A program made the translations under genes and the position numbers. Below are positions 37,774-50,400 of a stretch of DNA of 64,000 bases, piece by piece. How positions within the stretch are numbered: position 1 is the first letter of the stretch; the number at the start of each line of letters is the position of its first letter. Under the pieces are notes generated by a model, which was given only the letters and a program-made list of their open reading frames with translations, ran no database searches and was not told the origin of the DNA. The stretch comes from Lumbricus rubellus (taxonomy: Eukaryota; Annelida; Clitellata; Crassiclitellata; Lumbricidae): positions 27,656,774 to 27,720,773 of the forward strand of contig OX243815.1 in assembly GCA_945859605.1 (NCBI GenBank). Direction: 5' to 3'.

Positions 37774-38008
37774 AGGGTTTAAAGTGGGTGGGAAGTTGAA
37801 CGTGTGGGAATGGCGTTCCCACTGCTCTCGAAATTCTTTGCTTGCGCTTCCCCTCACTGCTCAATTGCATGGAACGCTGGAAAAACATGCATTCTAACAA
37901 AACTCTTCATTGACGTTCCCACTGCTCACACATTCGGAGTTCCCACTGCTCACACATTCGGCGTTCCCACTGCTCACACATTCGGTGTTCCCTCTGCTCA
38001 GCCATACC
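37774..38008. repeat. Tandem 24-bp repeat within a possible hAT end
   Basis: Starts CAGGGTTTAAAGTGGGTGGG, a hAT-like terminus. Four 24-bp units of GTTCCCACTGCTCACACATT plus CGGM lie at about 37,914-38,005. A matching far end was not found. Confidence 0.6.
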
Positions 38009-38019
38009 ACTTTATTATT

Positions 38020-38735
38020 ATTACTTTATTACCAACATTATTCCTGAGGCGACCAGAACGGAATCGATGCGTGTCTTAGGCGTAACAATAAGATCTGATC
38101 TACGGATGACCACTCATGTGGAGAATGTCCTTGCAACGTGCTCATCATCCATTTACGCTCTGGGCGTGCTCATATCAAAAGGGCTCCCACCTAATGCTAC
38201 ACAGGAAGTCTCCCGAATGACCACCATCACACATTTAATGTATGCCTCCCCAGCGTGGTGGGGTTATACCACCGCTGAGGAACGGGAACGAATTGAGCGG
38301 CTGCTGAGAAAGATGAAGCGCAGACAGTACCTACAACCTCAATCCTCCAGTGCAGCAGAGATGGCAGAGTAATCTGATGAACGCCTGTTTAACACAATGC
38401 GCAATGATAAACTGCATGTACTCTACCAATTATTCCCTCACCTCGTCCCTCCTGTGGTCATGAGCTCCGTCCTCATGCTCATGACTTCTTCTTTCCGGAA
38501 AAAGATAATTGTAACTTTATCTCTAGAGTACTATTCAATAACATATTTTTAACCTAGCAAACCTTACAACAATTATAGATCAATTAATATTAATTCAAGC
38601 AAAATATTTATTTATCTTGCTTATATAAACTGAACTTATGCATGAAACCTTGGTAAAATTATATATGTAACATGCTGCATTTTGCTAGCCTGAAGTGTTG
38701 ATTATACGAAAATTGATTGATTGATTGATTTAACT
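38020..38735 (+). mobile_element. 5'-truncated LINE, C-terminal ORF2 fragment
   Basis: The frame through 38,372 has 'MRVLGVTIRSDLRMTTHVEN', 'LYASPAWWGYTTAEERERIE' type motifs (here YASPAWWGYTTAEERER) and a basic RKMKRRQYL segment. These are typical of the region after the reverse transcriptase palm in Jockey/CR1-like LINEs. A stop interrupts, and the same frame then resumes (SDERLFNTMRNDKLHVLYQL). The 3' end is a (TTGA)n run at about 38,710-38,735. Its protein differs from the LINE at 14.4 kb, so it is another family. Intronic and inactive. Confidence 0.85.
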
Positions 38736-38818
38736 ACCAAGAGAGAGAAAAGTGGTCTTGAGACAACGAAAAGAGGAGTAATGGATAATAGATGATTTGC
38801 ATGTGTTTTATCCTTTAA

Positions 38819-38878
38819 CCCTTTGAACCCGACACCGGCCATTATCCATAGAGTTACAGGAGCTCCGGGTTCAAAGGG
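38819..38878. mobile_element. 60-bp TTAA-flanked hairpin MITE
   Basis: The ends CCCTTTGAACCCG are perfect inverted copies bounded by TTAA on both sides (38,815-38,818 and 38,879-38,882). TTAA targets and CCYTT ends are the piggyBac signature. Confidence 0.75.
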
Positions 38879-39725
38879 TTAAACACGAGGAGTGCTGCTT
38901 GCAATGGATTATAGTTGCACTCATTTCCAGAAAGCCACTGACGTTAACCAATGGCAAACTGTGCGATGCTGTCTCTGACAGTAAGAGACTCCACAAACAC
39001 AGCTGTGCAGTTGCAGCCGCATGGCATTGTTTAGTCAGTTGTGAAGGCTTAGAAGAGACAGATGGCTTGCTTGGCACTATCTAAGTCATCAGATTAATTA
39101 GATCATATCTTACTCACTTACTCAGATTGTGACCAGCTTTTGATGACTTGTCACAAGTTTGTCTCATTGATGGTTATGTGTGGCATGCTTCCAAGCATCT
39201 TAATGTCTGGTGGTGGCAGGAGTTATGTTGCTTTATCCAACAGTGATGAATCTCCAGGTATATTTGCATCATGAAATAACCCTATCTGGTAAATTAATTA
39301 TTAACCTCTTGTCATTGTATGGGTAGAACTTAAAATGCATGCAACACGATGTGTACATGTGGGCAAGTATTGTACCCAAAAGCATTTGCTAGAAAGCATT
39401 AGAGGAGATTTTGCAAAAGTCTGGGTGTCGACAAAAAATGTATTCACATGGAAAATACATTCCGATCGGATTTCAGGAGGTAGATCTCCCATGGATCCTA
39501 GATTACGGGCATCCCATTTTACCTAGGTGGTTTGATCTCAAGTGAGTGTCTGGATCTCAGATCCAGAAAGATCCAGCTGAACTCAGCCAGTTGTTGATAT
39601 ATGGCCATCAGTGTTATTGCAGAATGCAGACATGTATTTGAGCACTTATGTTTGGAGTGGTCAATGTATTTGTGATTTATAATTCCTGTTGATAGTCTTG
39701 CATTTTTGACTGAGGGAGAGATAGG

Positions 39726-39732
39726 TGGACAG

Positions 39733-39770
<38 letters not shown>

Positions 39771-39772
39771 TA
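39726..39772. repeat. (GACA)n microsatellite
   Basis: About 11 units, inside PLEKHG5 intron 1. Confidence 0.92.
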
Positions 39773-41465
39773 AGCAGGCGGAGACAGGTATTATACAGGT
39801 GCATTTGCGACATGTTACTTTTAAATTACATTGCATACTCAGACAGGCATTGTATTTTTTTGGTTACATTGAATGTTTAAAGTGTTTGTAATAAATTCAT
39901 ATTCTAAGATTACATATAACCACAACCACAACCAGTGTCAACCACACTTTCATTTAAAACAAAAGTGAAAGAGTTTATCTGATGTAATAGATCTGTTTTA
40001 ACAAATACAATGTTTGACTCAAAGGGACAGTTCTAAAAGGTCCTAAACCCTGCTATGAAGGGTCATCCATAGATAATAAACCCATTGAATTGAACGATGA
40101 TGAGAAGGTAATCAGGACAAAACTGAAAGTTAAGGTTTAAATACACAGATAAGAGCAAAATTTGTACAGAGCAAGAGCTTAACTATACTAACGTCCACAT
40201 AAGGCAAACTTGACTAACATGTGAAAAGAGATAAGTACACAGTTGAGTTTTAAATGAACACAAAAAGAAGTCTGTCAAACATTTCTGAGTTGGAGCAGGG
40301 GGTCAATTCCAAATTGCAGGACCAGAATATTTTAGAGAGAATTTGTGTGAGTTAGTGTGAATGGGGTTCCTTGAAAGTTGGCAGCAGATCTTACGCATAT
40401 CCATGCACTTCAGAAGTAGAATGAAATAACCATCAAAGTAGATGGTTGAGCATGGAACCCATATTTGAACTTAAACTCACAGATTTTGATGATTTCGATT
40501 TGGTCGGGTTTTGGAATTTTGAAATTTAGTTTGTGCTAGAAGATAGATCTATGCCAGTAATATTATAATATTAAGATAATTTGGCTATGCTGACAAGAAG
40601 GTTTATGCTACAGACTCCAATTAGTGAACCCGGCATCACATTGTTAATTGTGTCAGCTAAATGTTTAATAAATTTTGCGCTGAACCGTATTCTTTTGAGT
40701 TCAGAGTTTAGAAGTTAATAAGCAGGTTTAACAGCTTACGAAACTGTTTGCAAGTTTGAAGTAACACAGATTGCCGAGAAGTAGATAAGTCGACATTACT
40801 TCGCATTACAAATGATGAGAGGAAGCGTGACGTGGGTTGTTGAATTACCTTCGAAGTCTCAGATTAATTACTGATAAGAAAAGATTAGAGAACTTTGCCA
40901 GAAGATTATTTTACCTGAGCCTCTTACGATAGATCCTAATGTCTAGCGAGTGTGTGTGTGTGTGTGACAAGTGCGCATATATGATTTTCATTCAATGCAA
41001 TGTCCTCTCAAGTGTCTGATAAATTGAGTTAAATAGTTTTGTGATTCATACTTGGGGGTTTGGACTCGTTTTTATTTCAAGTCCACTGTCAGAATGATTT
41101 TTGATTTTTGATCGGCATGCAATTACTAAAGCTGTGTGTGCAGACGTTTACTGTAAGTGATTTTTCTGATCAAAGCTAATTGATCGTGAATTTACGTGTA
41201 AGTAAGTATTTACACTTCCTGAGGTAATGCTAATTGGTGATTTGAATGGGATTCACACTCAAGAGTGTTGTTTATCCTGCTTTAATATCTCATCTGTGGT
41301 GCAAACTCTTATGCTGTATATTATATGTAAATAGTATGTGACTTTGTTTCAACTGAAAATGCTGCTTCCATAATATTATAGTGTTTTCTCCTTTTTTTTC
41401 AACTGTAGGAATGCGTGAAAAATCGACCATACAGAGTAACTGCTGCTGATAGGTGATAAATATCC

Positions 41466-44400
41466 ATGACAATGCAGGATTTGGATGGAGCTTCAATTCT
41501 TGACAGTGCAGCACAAAAGGACAAAGGTCAAGTGAGAAATTATGTTTTTTTATGATTGCTATATATTATATTAAGATAATTAATGTGTGTTATTAATTGT
41601 TGCTGATGCGCAGAATTATTCAAGTGCTGAGCACTGCTGATACATCACCACAAGTTCTTAAGTCCTGTCTGTTGCGTGTAGAACAGGATCTCTTGGTTTG
41701 CTTCTTTTTGTATGTGGGTGTTGTAGATTGAGAAAGAGACACACAGAGAGACACAAAAAGAGACACAGAGAGAGACACACAGATAGAGACACAGACAGAC
41801 AGAGGGAGGGAGACGGAGATGGAGAGAGGGACAAACACACACACACACCCACACACAGAAAGACAGAGAAAGATGGAGGGAGGGAGGAAGAGTTGCTATT
41901 GAAATTTGTTATCATAGTTGCAATTAGGCTTAGATGTAGGAGCATGCATTTAATGTACACTGTGTATGTGTACGGTAATAGTAAAGCTCAAAGATTAATA
42001 TTGTGTTAGATTCAGACTTAGCAAGGATGTGAATGATGTTTTTCTAGTAAAATGAGTTAAACAGATTTGAATTTCTTTTTTTCTTCTCTCCATATCCAGC
42101 TTATAGAAAAGAAAGTTATTGTTTATTCAAGATTAATATTACGTGATTATGAGCACATGTGTCATTTGAAGTCTCGTACCCTGAGCACTGAAAGAGTCAT
42201 TATTGTCTGGTACTTGGAGCGTTGTAGTCGACCTACCGTCCTTTTGCGTCTTATCTTTTTTGCGTTTACACACCTAGTGTTTGTAAATGAGTCAGCACAG
42301 TCTGTGTTGTGTGATTGGTGTAAGATCTGTTATGCAACAGACAGGGACAATTGTTTTTGAAGTCTGTAGAAGAAGAGTTTGTTGCTGAGTCTTATATGAA
42401 CTTGGACTGGATATCGTTGTCAGTTGCATTGCCGTTTGATTGCGCTGGATTTGAATTGCTGTTAAGAGAGTGTGGTAATCCATTTGAAACTCTTAGACTG
42501 TTTAAGTATGAAATAACAATTGCATTTATTTATCGTGTGGGTGACAGAAATGTAGTTACAAGGACGGTTTGGATGAATCATTTTGTCGTTGTGAGCAGTC
42601 ACTCGACACGATGAAAGAAGACGGGAATCATAGCAAGGCCACTGAGAAAGTTCAGTTTTCAGTTTGATATGAAATGCTGAATAGTAACTCAAAAGGAGAT
42701 TTAGAGTTGACTCGGACATTGTGAATCCATCACAATAGACAAGTGCAGTACATTGAATGTTGGGGGTCAAGGCAGAACGTTTGTAGCATAGTGCATCTAG
42801 CTTTTTGGTACTGAGAAATAAGATGTGGCCTACAATAAATGTGTAATTTTTTAAATTATCGAATGCTTGTGATATGTGGAACGTAGCAAATTTTTAGATT
42901 GCCATTCAGTTAAACTTCGAGGGGCTACTGTGACGCTTTGTGTTTTATTCCAGGGGTATTATGAAATCATTAGAGTTTCGTGTGTTTCTTATCTTCCGGA
43001 ATACCAAATTATCAATGTACAGTTGTATACAGTGGAATGATAAGAGTGCATTGTGTCTGCATACGGAGTTTGCGTATATAATTATTGGCATATTTGTCTA
43101 ATTGTCATTTATCTTGAATTTCAGATGCAGAACCTGAGGTGATCTGTCAGAATCCGAAGTGTCGTAAGAAACCACGAGCCGCAAAGGTGAGTAAACATTT
43201 TGCAGTGCGTCGTATTTTTAATTACGACCGACTAATTAGAACTTAACTGTTTGCCACGGAATAAGTAATTACGCTGTTGGTGTGGGTTTCCTGGTACAGA
43301 ATGCTCAGCATCATGTGATCAGCATTCCAGTCGTAATGTTAAATACCATGACGTCAGAATGAAGGGCCTGGTAATTGTTTAGCTAACTTAAGATAACCAT
43401 CAGCTAATTAAAGCTAAAAGCTAAAGTGTCCATCCCCTTGAGGTCACATGTAAGATAAATGAGGATTTTTTAGTTCTTCAGTTGCTGCCATCTTGGGAGT
43501 GAGTTTGCTATTGTTTACTTTCTGTTATGTTCTGAAAAGTTTGCAATTGTAGTAAAACAATTGTCTTCTTCTTTTGTATATATATTTCTATTGTTAAGCA
43601 ATGTTGAACTTCTGTCGTATCTAACCGAACACACGCTATTATATCCCATTCCTTCCTATTTTCTTTGACCATCCATCTAGTTCATGTTTTATTGTTTCAA
43701 TTTGATTCTATCAGCTGGTATCAATGATATCTTATTTTATTGCATTTTGATACATTTCCTATATTGTCCTGTTCGATCCGCTTCTGTCCTATCCTGTCCT
43801 GTTCTGTTTTGTCCTTACCTTGAGGACAGTTGGAACAAATAATGAATGAGAATTCCGAACTTCCCCAAAGACTAAGTATATAACTAATAATTAACTATGA
43901 CTTAAATGCTGTCAAATATTCACCTGTGGGGATATCAGTTGATATTTGGATACAGATGCTGTACATATGCATCTGAGAATCATCATAAACACATACAATC
44001 ATACATGGATGTTTCTGAGAGTTGTGTATGACATCTGGCACTTTCTATAGTTTACTCAAGACTTTTTTTTTCGACCGGGCCTGGGTCGGGAGCACCTCTG
44101 AGTAGAGCCCTTGAAGAGGCGCTATATAAATCGCATAGATAGATAGATAGATAGATCAGCTAGAATTGAACAAATCTGTACCTTCTTCAAATCAATTGCT
44201 CTGTATGACTTTGTTTAGGTCTGTCACCATAGCGACTGATTGTTCTGTATGTTTAGGTCTGTCACCATAGCGACTGATTGTTCTGTATGTTTAGGTCTGT
44301 CACCATAGCGACTGTCGGGATGGCAACCTCCAAAGACCTCTGCGGTTGTGTCTCGAATGCGACCGTGAGATTCACGGACAGCGGTCTCGCAGCGGTCATC

Positions 44401-47400
44401 TCTGCTTCGACATTCCAAAGAAAAGAGGTTAAAATGGTCCTGATTGGATGCGTGCATCAGTTTTATGTTCTGTGGTCATTCAATACTAGTAACAATAGCA
44501 TTGTAGCAATAGCAGTTTTAATATGATTATTAACACTGAAATAAATTGTCAGAACATGTATGTGGACTTTCGAGACTGAGAAGCAACGTTTCTTTTTGTT
44601 TGTAGTCGTAAATTCGTAATTATTTAGATTATTTCAGCTAAAAGATTGAAAAACACCCATTGATTGACCACAGTTGATTGACTCAGAATGGTTGTTTCAT
44701 CCTGTTGTTGGTTGTTTAGCGTTCTTCGTTGTTTAATTCAACTTTGTCATTGGACTTGATTAGTTACACTTCAATATGTTAACCAACATGATTAATTGAA
44801 TATACATCGCCGATGTAACATGGTTGTTTTGCTGTGTGGCCAGATCTGCTATCTGTATGCAGTTATTGATATATAGTTGTTTCACTCAACTGAGTGCTGC
44901 TGATATTAGTTGCTTGGCAAGACTATCATTCGATTTTTATTATTTTACTGATGATATTTTACTAAACAAATGCTAGTAGCAGCATGGTTATTGGACGTCT
45001 TAACTGACTCATTTGCATTTTTGTTGCTACGTTTGTATTTATGATATAAGAAATGCGAATATTTGTGAGTAATTTTTTCTGTATATAAATTATAATATAA
45101 CGATTAAATGTTGGTTTTCTTGCTACCACAGGTCAGTTCTCTCACAATGCAGTCTTAACAGAGAAGAGGACATCAACCGGTGAGAGGGCTGGGAGAACCA
45201 GCGAGGGGGTTGGGAGAACGATCTCCCACGGGGACATAATAAAAACTAATAACGAGAGCGGTAATCGGAGGACTTGGAGCGAAGGGGACACGAAAAAAAC
45301 TAATCAAAAACTGCTTTGCTGTGATACTTTAAATAACCACGATAACTGTGAACTGCAGTGCCAAGATTACGACAGTTCTTCTCACGGTGAAGAACAACAA
45401 AGCAATATTGACAATGGCATTAGCAAAAGACACTCTGGTTCTTCGTCTGATAGTCATGTGATCAGCGAAGATCATCACAACGGCAATGATCAACAATGCA
45501 GGATCAACGGGGAAACTGGCAATAACAAGCAACATCTAGACTCAACGGTAAAACAATGTAGCAACGGTGTCGACAGCGATAGTTTTCGACAGCGTAGTAG
45601 TTTTAGACAGCGATCCTTCAGTCACGATTCAGTTTGCGAGACCGAACTGGAAAAGAGAAATCTTCATAAAAACAATGAAAACGGCTGGACAGATGAATTA
45701 AACAATAAGCTTTATGACAATGATCATCTTGGTACCATCGGTCAGTCCGACAATGACCATTTGGATATTCCTACGGACAGCGATGAGCTGACCGACCGGT
45801 GTTGTGGTAATTGCGAAGACTGCGGCAAGAATAAAAACAATCATCTGTGCATCGGGAGCAAGCTTGATCAGCAGAGTTGCGATGAAGATTTCTGGACAGA
45901 TAGAAACACTTCACATTTAGAAAATACTTCAGAAGATTTCTATGTCGATTCCACGGATCCCGAAAGGTAATGTAAATTTTATAAGCTGTAGATGCAGATA
46001 AATTCAGGGTAATCGCCAGTCTCTCCCGAAACCTTCCAAAGCTATGTAGGCTTCCCTTTAGGCATGTAATAGTGTGTCCAATAAACTGTCCATGTTCGTT
46101 GATTGGGGTTTTACACTGTTGATAAATGTTCATGCACATTAGGTATTGCCATAGGAAAGATGGCTGCCAATGGTTTCATTGCTATTGCTTCTCATATATA
46201 TTTTTTCTAATTTTTTAATGTTTACATTTAATTTCTGCATCAGCACAATTCATCTCGATGTGCTGTAAGTCAATTTGAGCTCCTATGAACCATCTATTTC
46301 GTTCTAACTCCTCACCTGACTCTCCGGATCTTGACCCCCTGCTTATCAATGTTGTTTTGAGCACCTGTAAATAAGCTGGTTCCTACGACTAAGCTTTTGT
46401 GGGCGCTGTAAAAGTTCCGAGGTTACAATCACAAGTACCATTGTTTTCTGGATACATTGTGACACGGACATGTGCCCTATGAAGGATGTATGACTGCTTC
46501 ACTTGTGATCCAATAATATAGAGTAGCGAGTTTAAGCCTGCCAAGTGTTTCTGTGTAACAACCTTTGGCAAATTGTTTGGGCTCTGTCAACACGCAGTAT
46601 AATTGGTACTAGCTTTCGAGTGGGAGTCAAAGGCCCTTTAGCTGGTCCAAGAATGTCTGAAAAAGTGACTGGTGGCAGCAGGTACCGGGTTTGGATGGTC
46701 GCCAGGTGGCTGCTATGGTGCTTGCTCACACTTTTGTTCTAATCCTTTTGTTTGCCTCTATTATGCAGCGGATGCTGTGGTCATTGTTAGAGCAAGCATT
46801 ATTACAGGATGAAAGAGATTATCATTTTGACACAGCTAATGCCATCGAAATACAGGACAAACCATGCTGAACTACTGTTAACTATGAAAAATTTGATAGT
46901 CTGTTCAGCTAGATAAGTTTGTAATGCTCTCGTAAGCAGAAGGTTTCGGATCAGATTGAGGATCAAATCCAGTCGTACTCACTTCCTTCCCAGATTAAGA
47001 AGTAAATTGTTTGGAATATTTCAGTTGTCATGGGAATTTCCGACTGCATAGTCAGAAGTATGTCAGTTTTAACCACCTGTCTGGCAATCCTTGTCATTTT
47101 TGCATAAATTACCATTTTAAGTTTTGATGATGTGCTCTCAAATAAAATCTGATGGACAGCAGAGCTAGATAAAAAGTCAGCTACCTCCTGATTAAAAGTT
47201 CATGCTGGGAAATTAGTTTTAATTCTCTGACAAACCCGAAGTTGTTTTTACTCAAAATTATCCAAGTTCCTATGCTCGTAATTCTCGTAATCTCCAAATT
47301 TATAGAGCAAAAGATTTACATATTTAAAGTTTCTAGCTTAGTTCACCAGTTCGCCTTTCGTTTGCTTGTAAACAATGGTTTATCACACGGTCTGGTTAAC

Positions 47401-50400
47401 ACGCTCTGTCACACGCATTGTCTACCTAAGCATAAGATTGTTAAATGCATGTCTGCTCTGTTATTATCTTCACCTTTTTTATTTTATTTTATTGTGCCAT
47501 CTATTTACAGTTTAATTAACTTATGACAGCTACGATTTTTCATTGTTTGATGTAGATGTATAGTTTAAAAATAAATGAATGTTTGTTTCAGTGATAGCTG
47601 GAGTCATAGACTAATTAGGAAGAAAGCCATGAAGATTCGTAAGCCAAAGGCTCTGGTAAGATTTCTTGATTCTTCGGTTTTAGGTTTTATAATAGTGATG
47701 CAGCCTGAAACTTATGGCAGTGAAATATTAATTGTATTCATTAACTATATGCAAAACAGGACTGATCCCTCAGAAATACACACTCTAAGTTACGGGCCAA
47801 AATGTTGTTTTAGATCACTTACTCTATCAACAGTAACAATGATTATATATAGCCAATGCATAAAGTGTAGAAAAAGAAGTGCCTGGATGCCCCTGACCTT
47901 TCCATGCTGTGCTGGCCTAGCAAGTGGCAGGATGGTGTTCAGATTTGAAAATAAGTGCCTGGGCACCATCCAAGACCATTCAGGCACACTTTAAACCCTG
48001 CATACACCCGGTATAGTAATCATAAATGAGCATTAGTTAATTTATTGCAATCAACAGCTGCAAAGTAAATGACAGATCTTCGTACAGTCACTCTGATTGC
48101 AAGACATAAATAATTCTAGTTGTTTTGTTTACAGCATTCTCTAGTATAACATTGGCAGTCAGCATTTGCGTTTATTTTTACGAAACAAATCAATCAAAGA
48201 TCTGTTTGTTGCATTGCAATTAACATGAGCAGAAAGAAAATTGCATTTGACTTAACAGTCTTTTGTGCTTGCACTGGAATTAGCACTCGGTGGCTGTGCA
48301 GACTGTTTTCTTGACTGCCTGTTGAACCATGTCAAGTTTATACATACAACCATAGCCCCTTTTTTATTGAAACCAAAAGTAAGAGTTTATTAGCTGTAAT
48401 AGGTTGCAAATATGATGTTTGGCTTAAAGGGAGAGTCCTAAAATGGTATAAACACTGCCTGAACAAGCCAAAAGTAGAATTGCAAATTATAGGTGCATAG
48501 CAAAGTGATTTAAATGTAAAATTTCGCTGATTTTGCTTCCTTTTTAATATGCTGTGTGAAAATCAGTATTTTAAATTTTTTTTATTCATGAACCAAAACA
48601 AACATAATACAATTATGGCAGTGAACATAATACTTTAACATAATGGTTAAGAAGGGGAGACCCTGAAGGGATGGACAATCCTGCTAATAGGGCCACCTAT
48701 TAATCATGTAAAATAGAAATAAAAACATGACAGCACATTCAATTGCAGGAATACAAAGATCATTAGGAGAAAAAATTATTAGTATGTAATTGACATATAA
48801 AGTACAATGCTGCTAAATCAACAATAAAAACAACTCTTAACTAATGACTTAACTAAGGGCTTAACTAAGGGCTTGGCGAAACCACTAAGCAGAAACCATA
48901 GCTACTAAATATCAGGAAGTGTTTTAAGTAGATATAGGCGAAATTTATGCTTAAATAATCTAGTGTTGGATTGGGAATGAAGATGTGTAGGAAGAGAGTC
49001 CAAACATTGGGAACCAGTACATTGTATAGAGAATAGACGAGTGTTAGTATGTGCGTAGGGAGAGTCATAAACTGTTAATTTTCTAGTTGAATAAGAGTGG
49101 CGAACAGAGGTAAGATTAAAAAAATCATTAAATACAAGTGGTAAAAGGCCATGGTTAAAGCGGTACATAAACTGTCCTATTTGCAAGTGCCTAATTTGAT
49201 CGATTTTTACCAGTAATAATCCAAATTCCTGGAAGTAATGTAAAATGTAATGTAAATCTTCGAGAATTTCTCAGCGCCCACAAAAGCCAAGAATACAGAT
49301 AGGTGTGGGCTCGGCGAGGAATATTGGCTCTAAATCGGATTGCATATTTTTGAAGGGTGACTAGTCTCACAAGATTAGATTTGTAAGTAGACGTCCAAAT
49401 TAAATTGCAGTAGGTTAAATAAGGATAAATACAATTTCTTCACCTGGTCAATGTTCTTATGGACGATGTATGGTCACTGGTCAAGATACCCTTGTGTGGC
49501 TGACTTTGACAGGGGTGCAAGTGGAGATTAAATCTCTATATAAATTTTTACACTGGTGTTATTTGAGCTCGTGACCATATGATTAGGCTAGCCACTAACC
49601 ACCAGAATGGCTAGACTATCACGCATGATTCATTGGGTGGTGATCAGGTACAATTTTTTTTAAGTGAGTGAACAAACCTGTGTGGGCTGATTTGAATGTA
49701 TACCTGTAATAAATAAATACCCATGTGGTTGTAAGACAGGTTTAAAATTGAACTCTCTGAACTCATTGTTACGACTCCAGTACAGTGAATACAATAGATG
49801 TATGATATTTTGATATTTTATAGTCTTTGTTATGACTCTAGTCAGACCCAGAGGTAATTCTATATCATTTAAAATAAGACACAGGGTGTTACAGTCAACT
49901 GTATACATCTGATAGACATCAATGCATGTGAAGTATGCTTTACACCTGAGCTACAGACAAGTATATTTGATGGACTTGAATGATCTCGTTGCATTATAAT
50001 CACCTGTTAATCACCTGAGTCAATGTTTGTGAAACGTGCGCATTACCTGTGATGATGTGTCCACTGTCTATATCTTTTGGTTTGCCTTAGTGAAGTGAAC
50101 CAATTGTAGGCTGGAATACAGCAGCTTGAAATATTAACAAGTTTGTGTCTTATACCCAATGACTTATGACCCTGGCAAAGCTTGCGCCTGCATCAGCCTC
50201 TCCTCTATGGATAGCCTCCTGTTGACCCTGTCCTGTGCTGTACGCGTCGCCTCTCCCACGATTAATCCCATCCTCAGGTAGTCCTCTTCCACCATATCCA
50301 TCCATCGCTTTCTGGGCCTGCCTCTTCTCCTCCCATGCACATACCCCTGCAGTGCCATCTCTGAGTATCTTCCGCTCTGCATTCTGATGACATTTCCGAA

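Noticed and set aside
41620..42009. Frames of 69-103 codons rich in Ser/Val/Cys or Arg/Asp/Thr
   Set aside because: They derive from the GAGACA/CA low-complexity tract in a PLEKHG5 intron.
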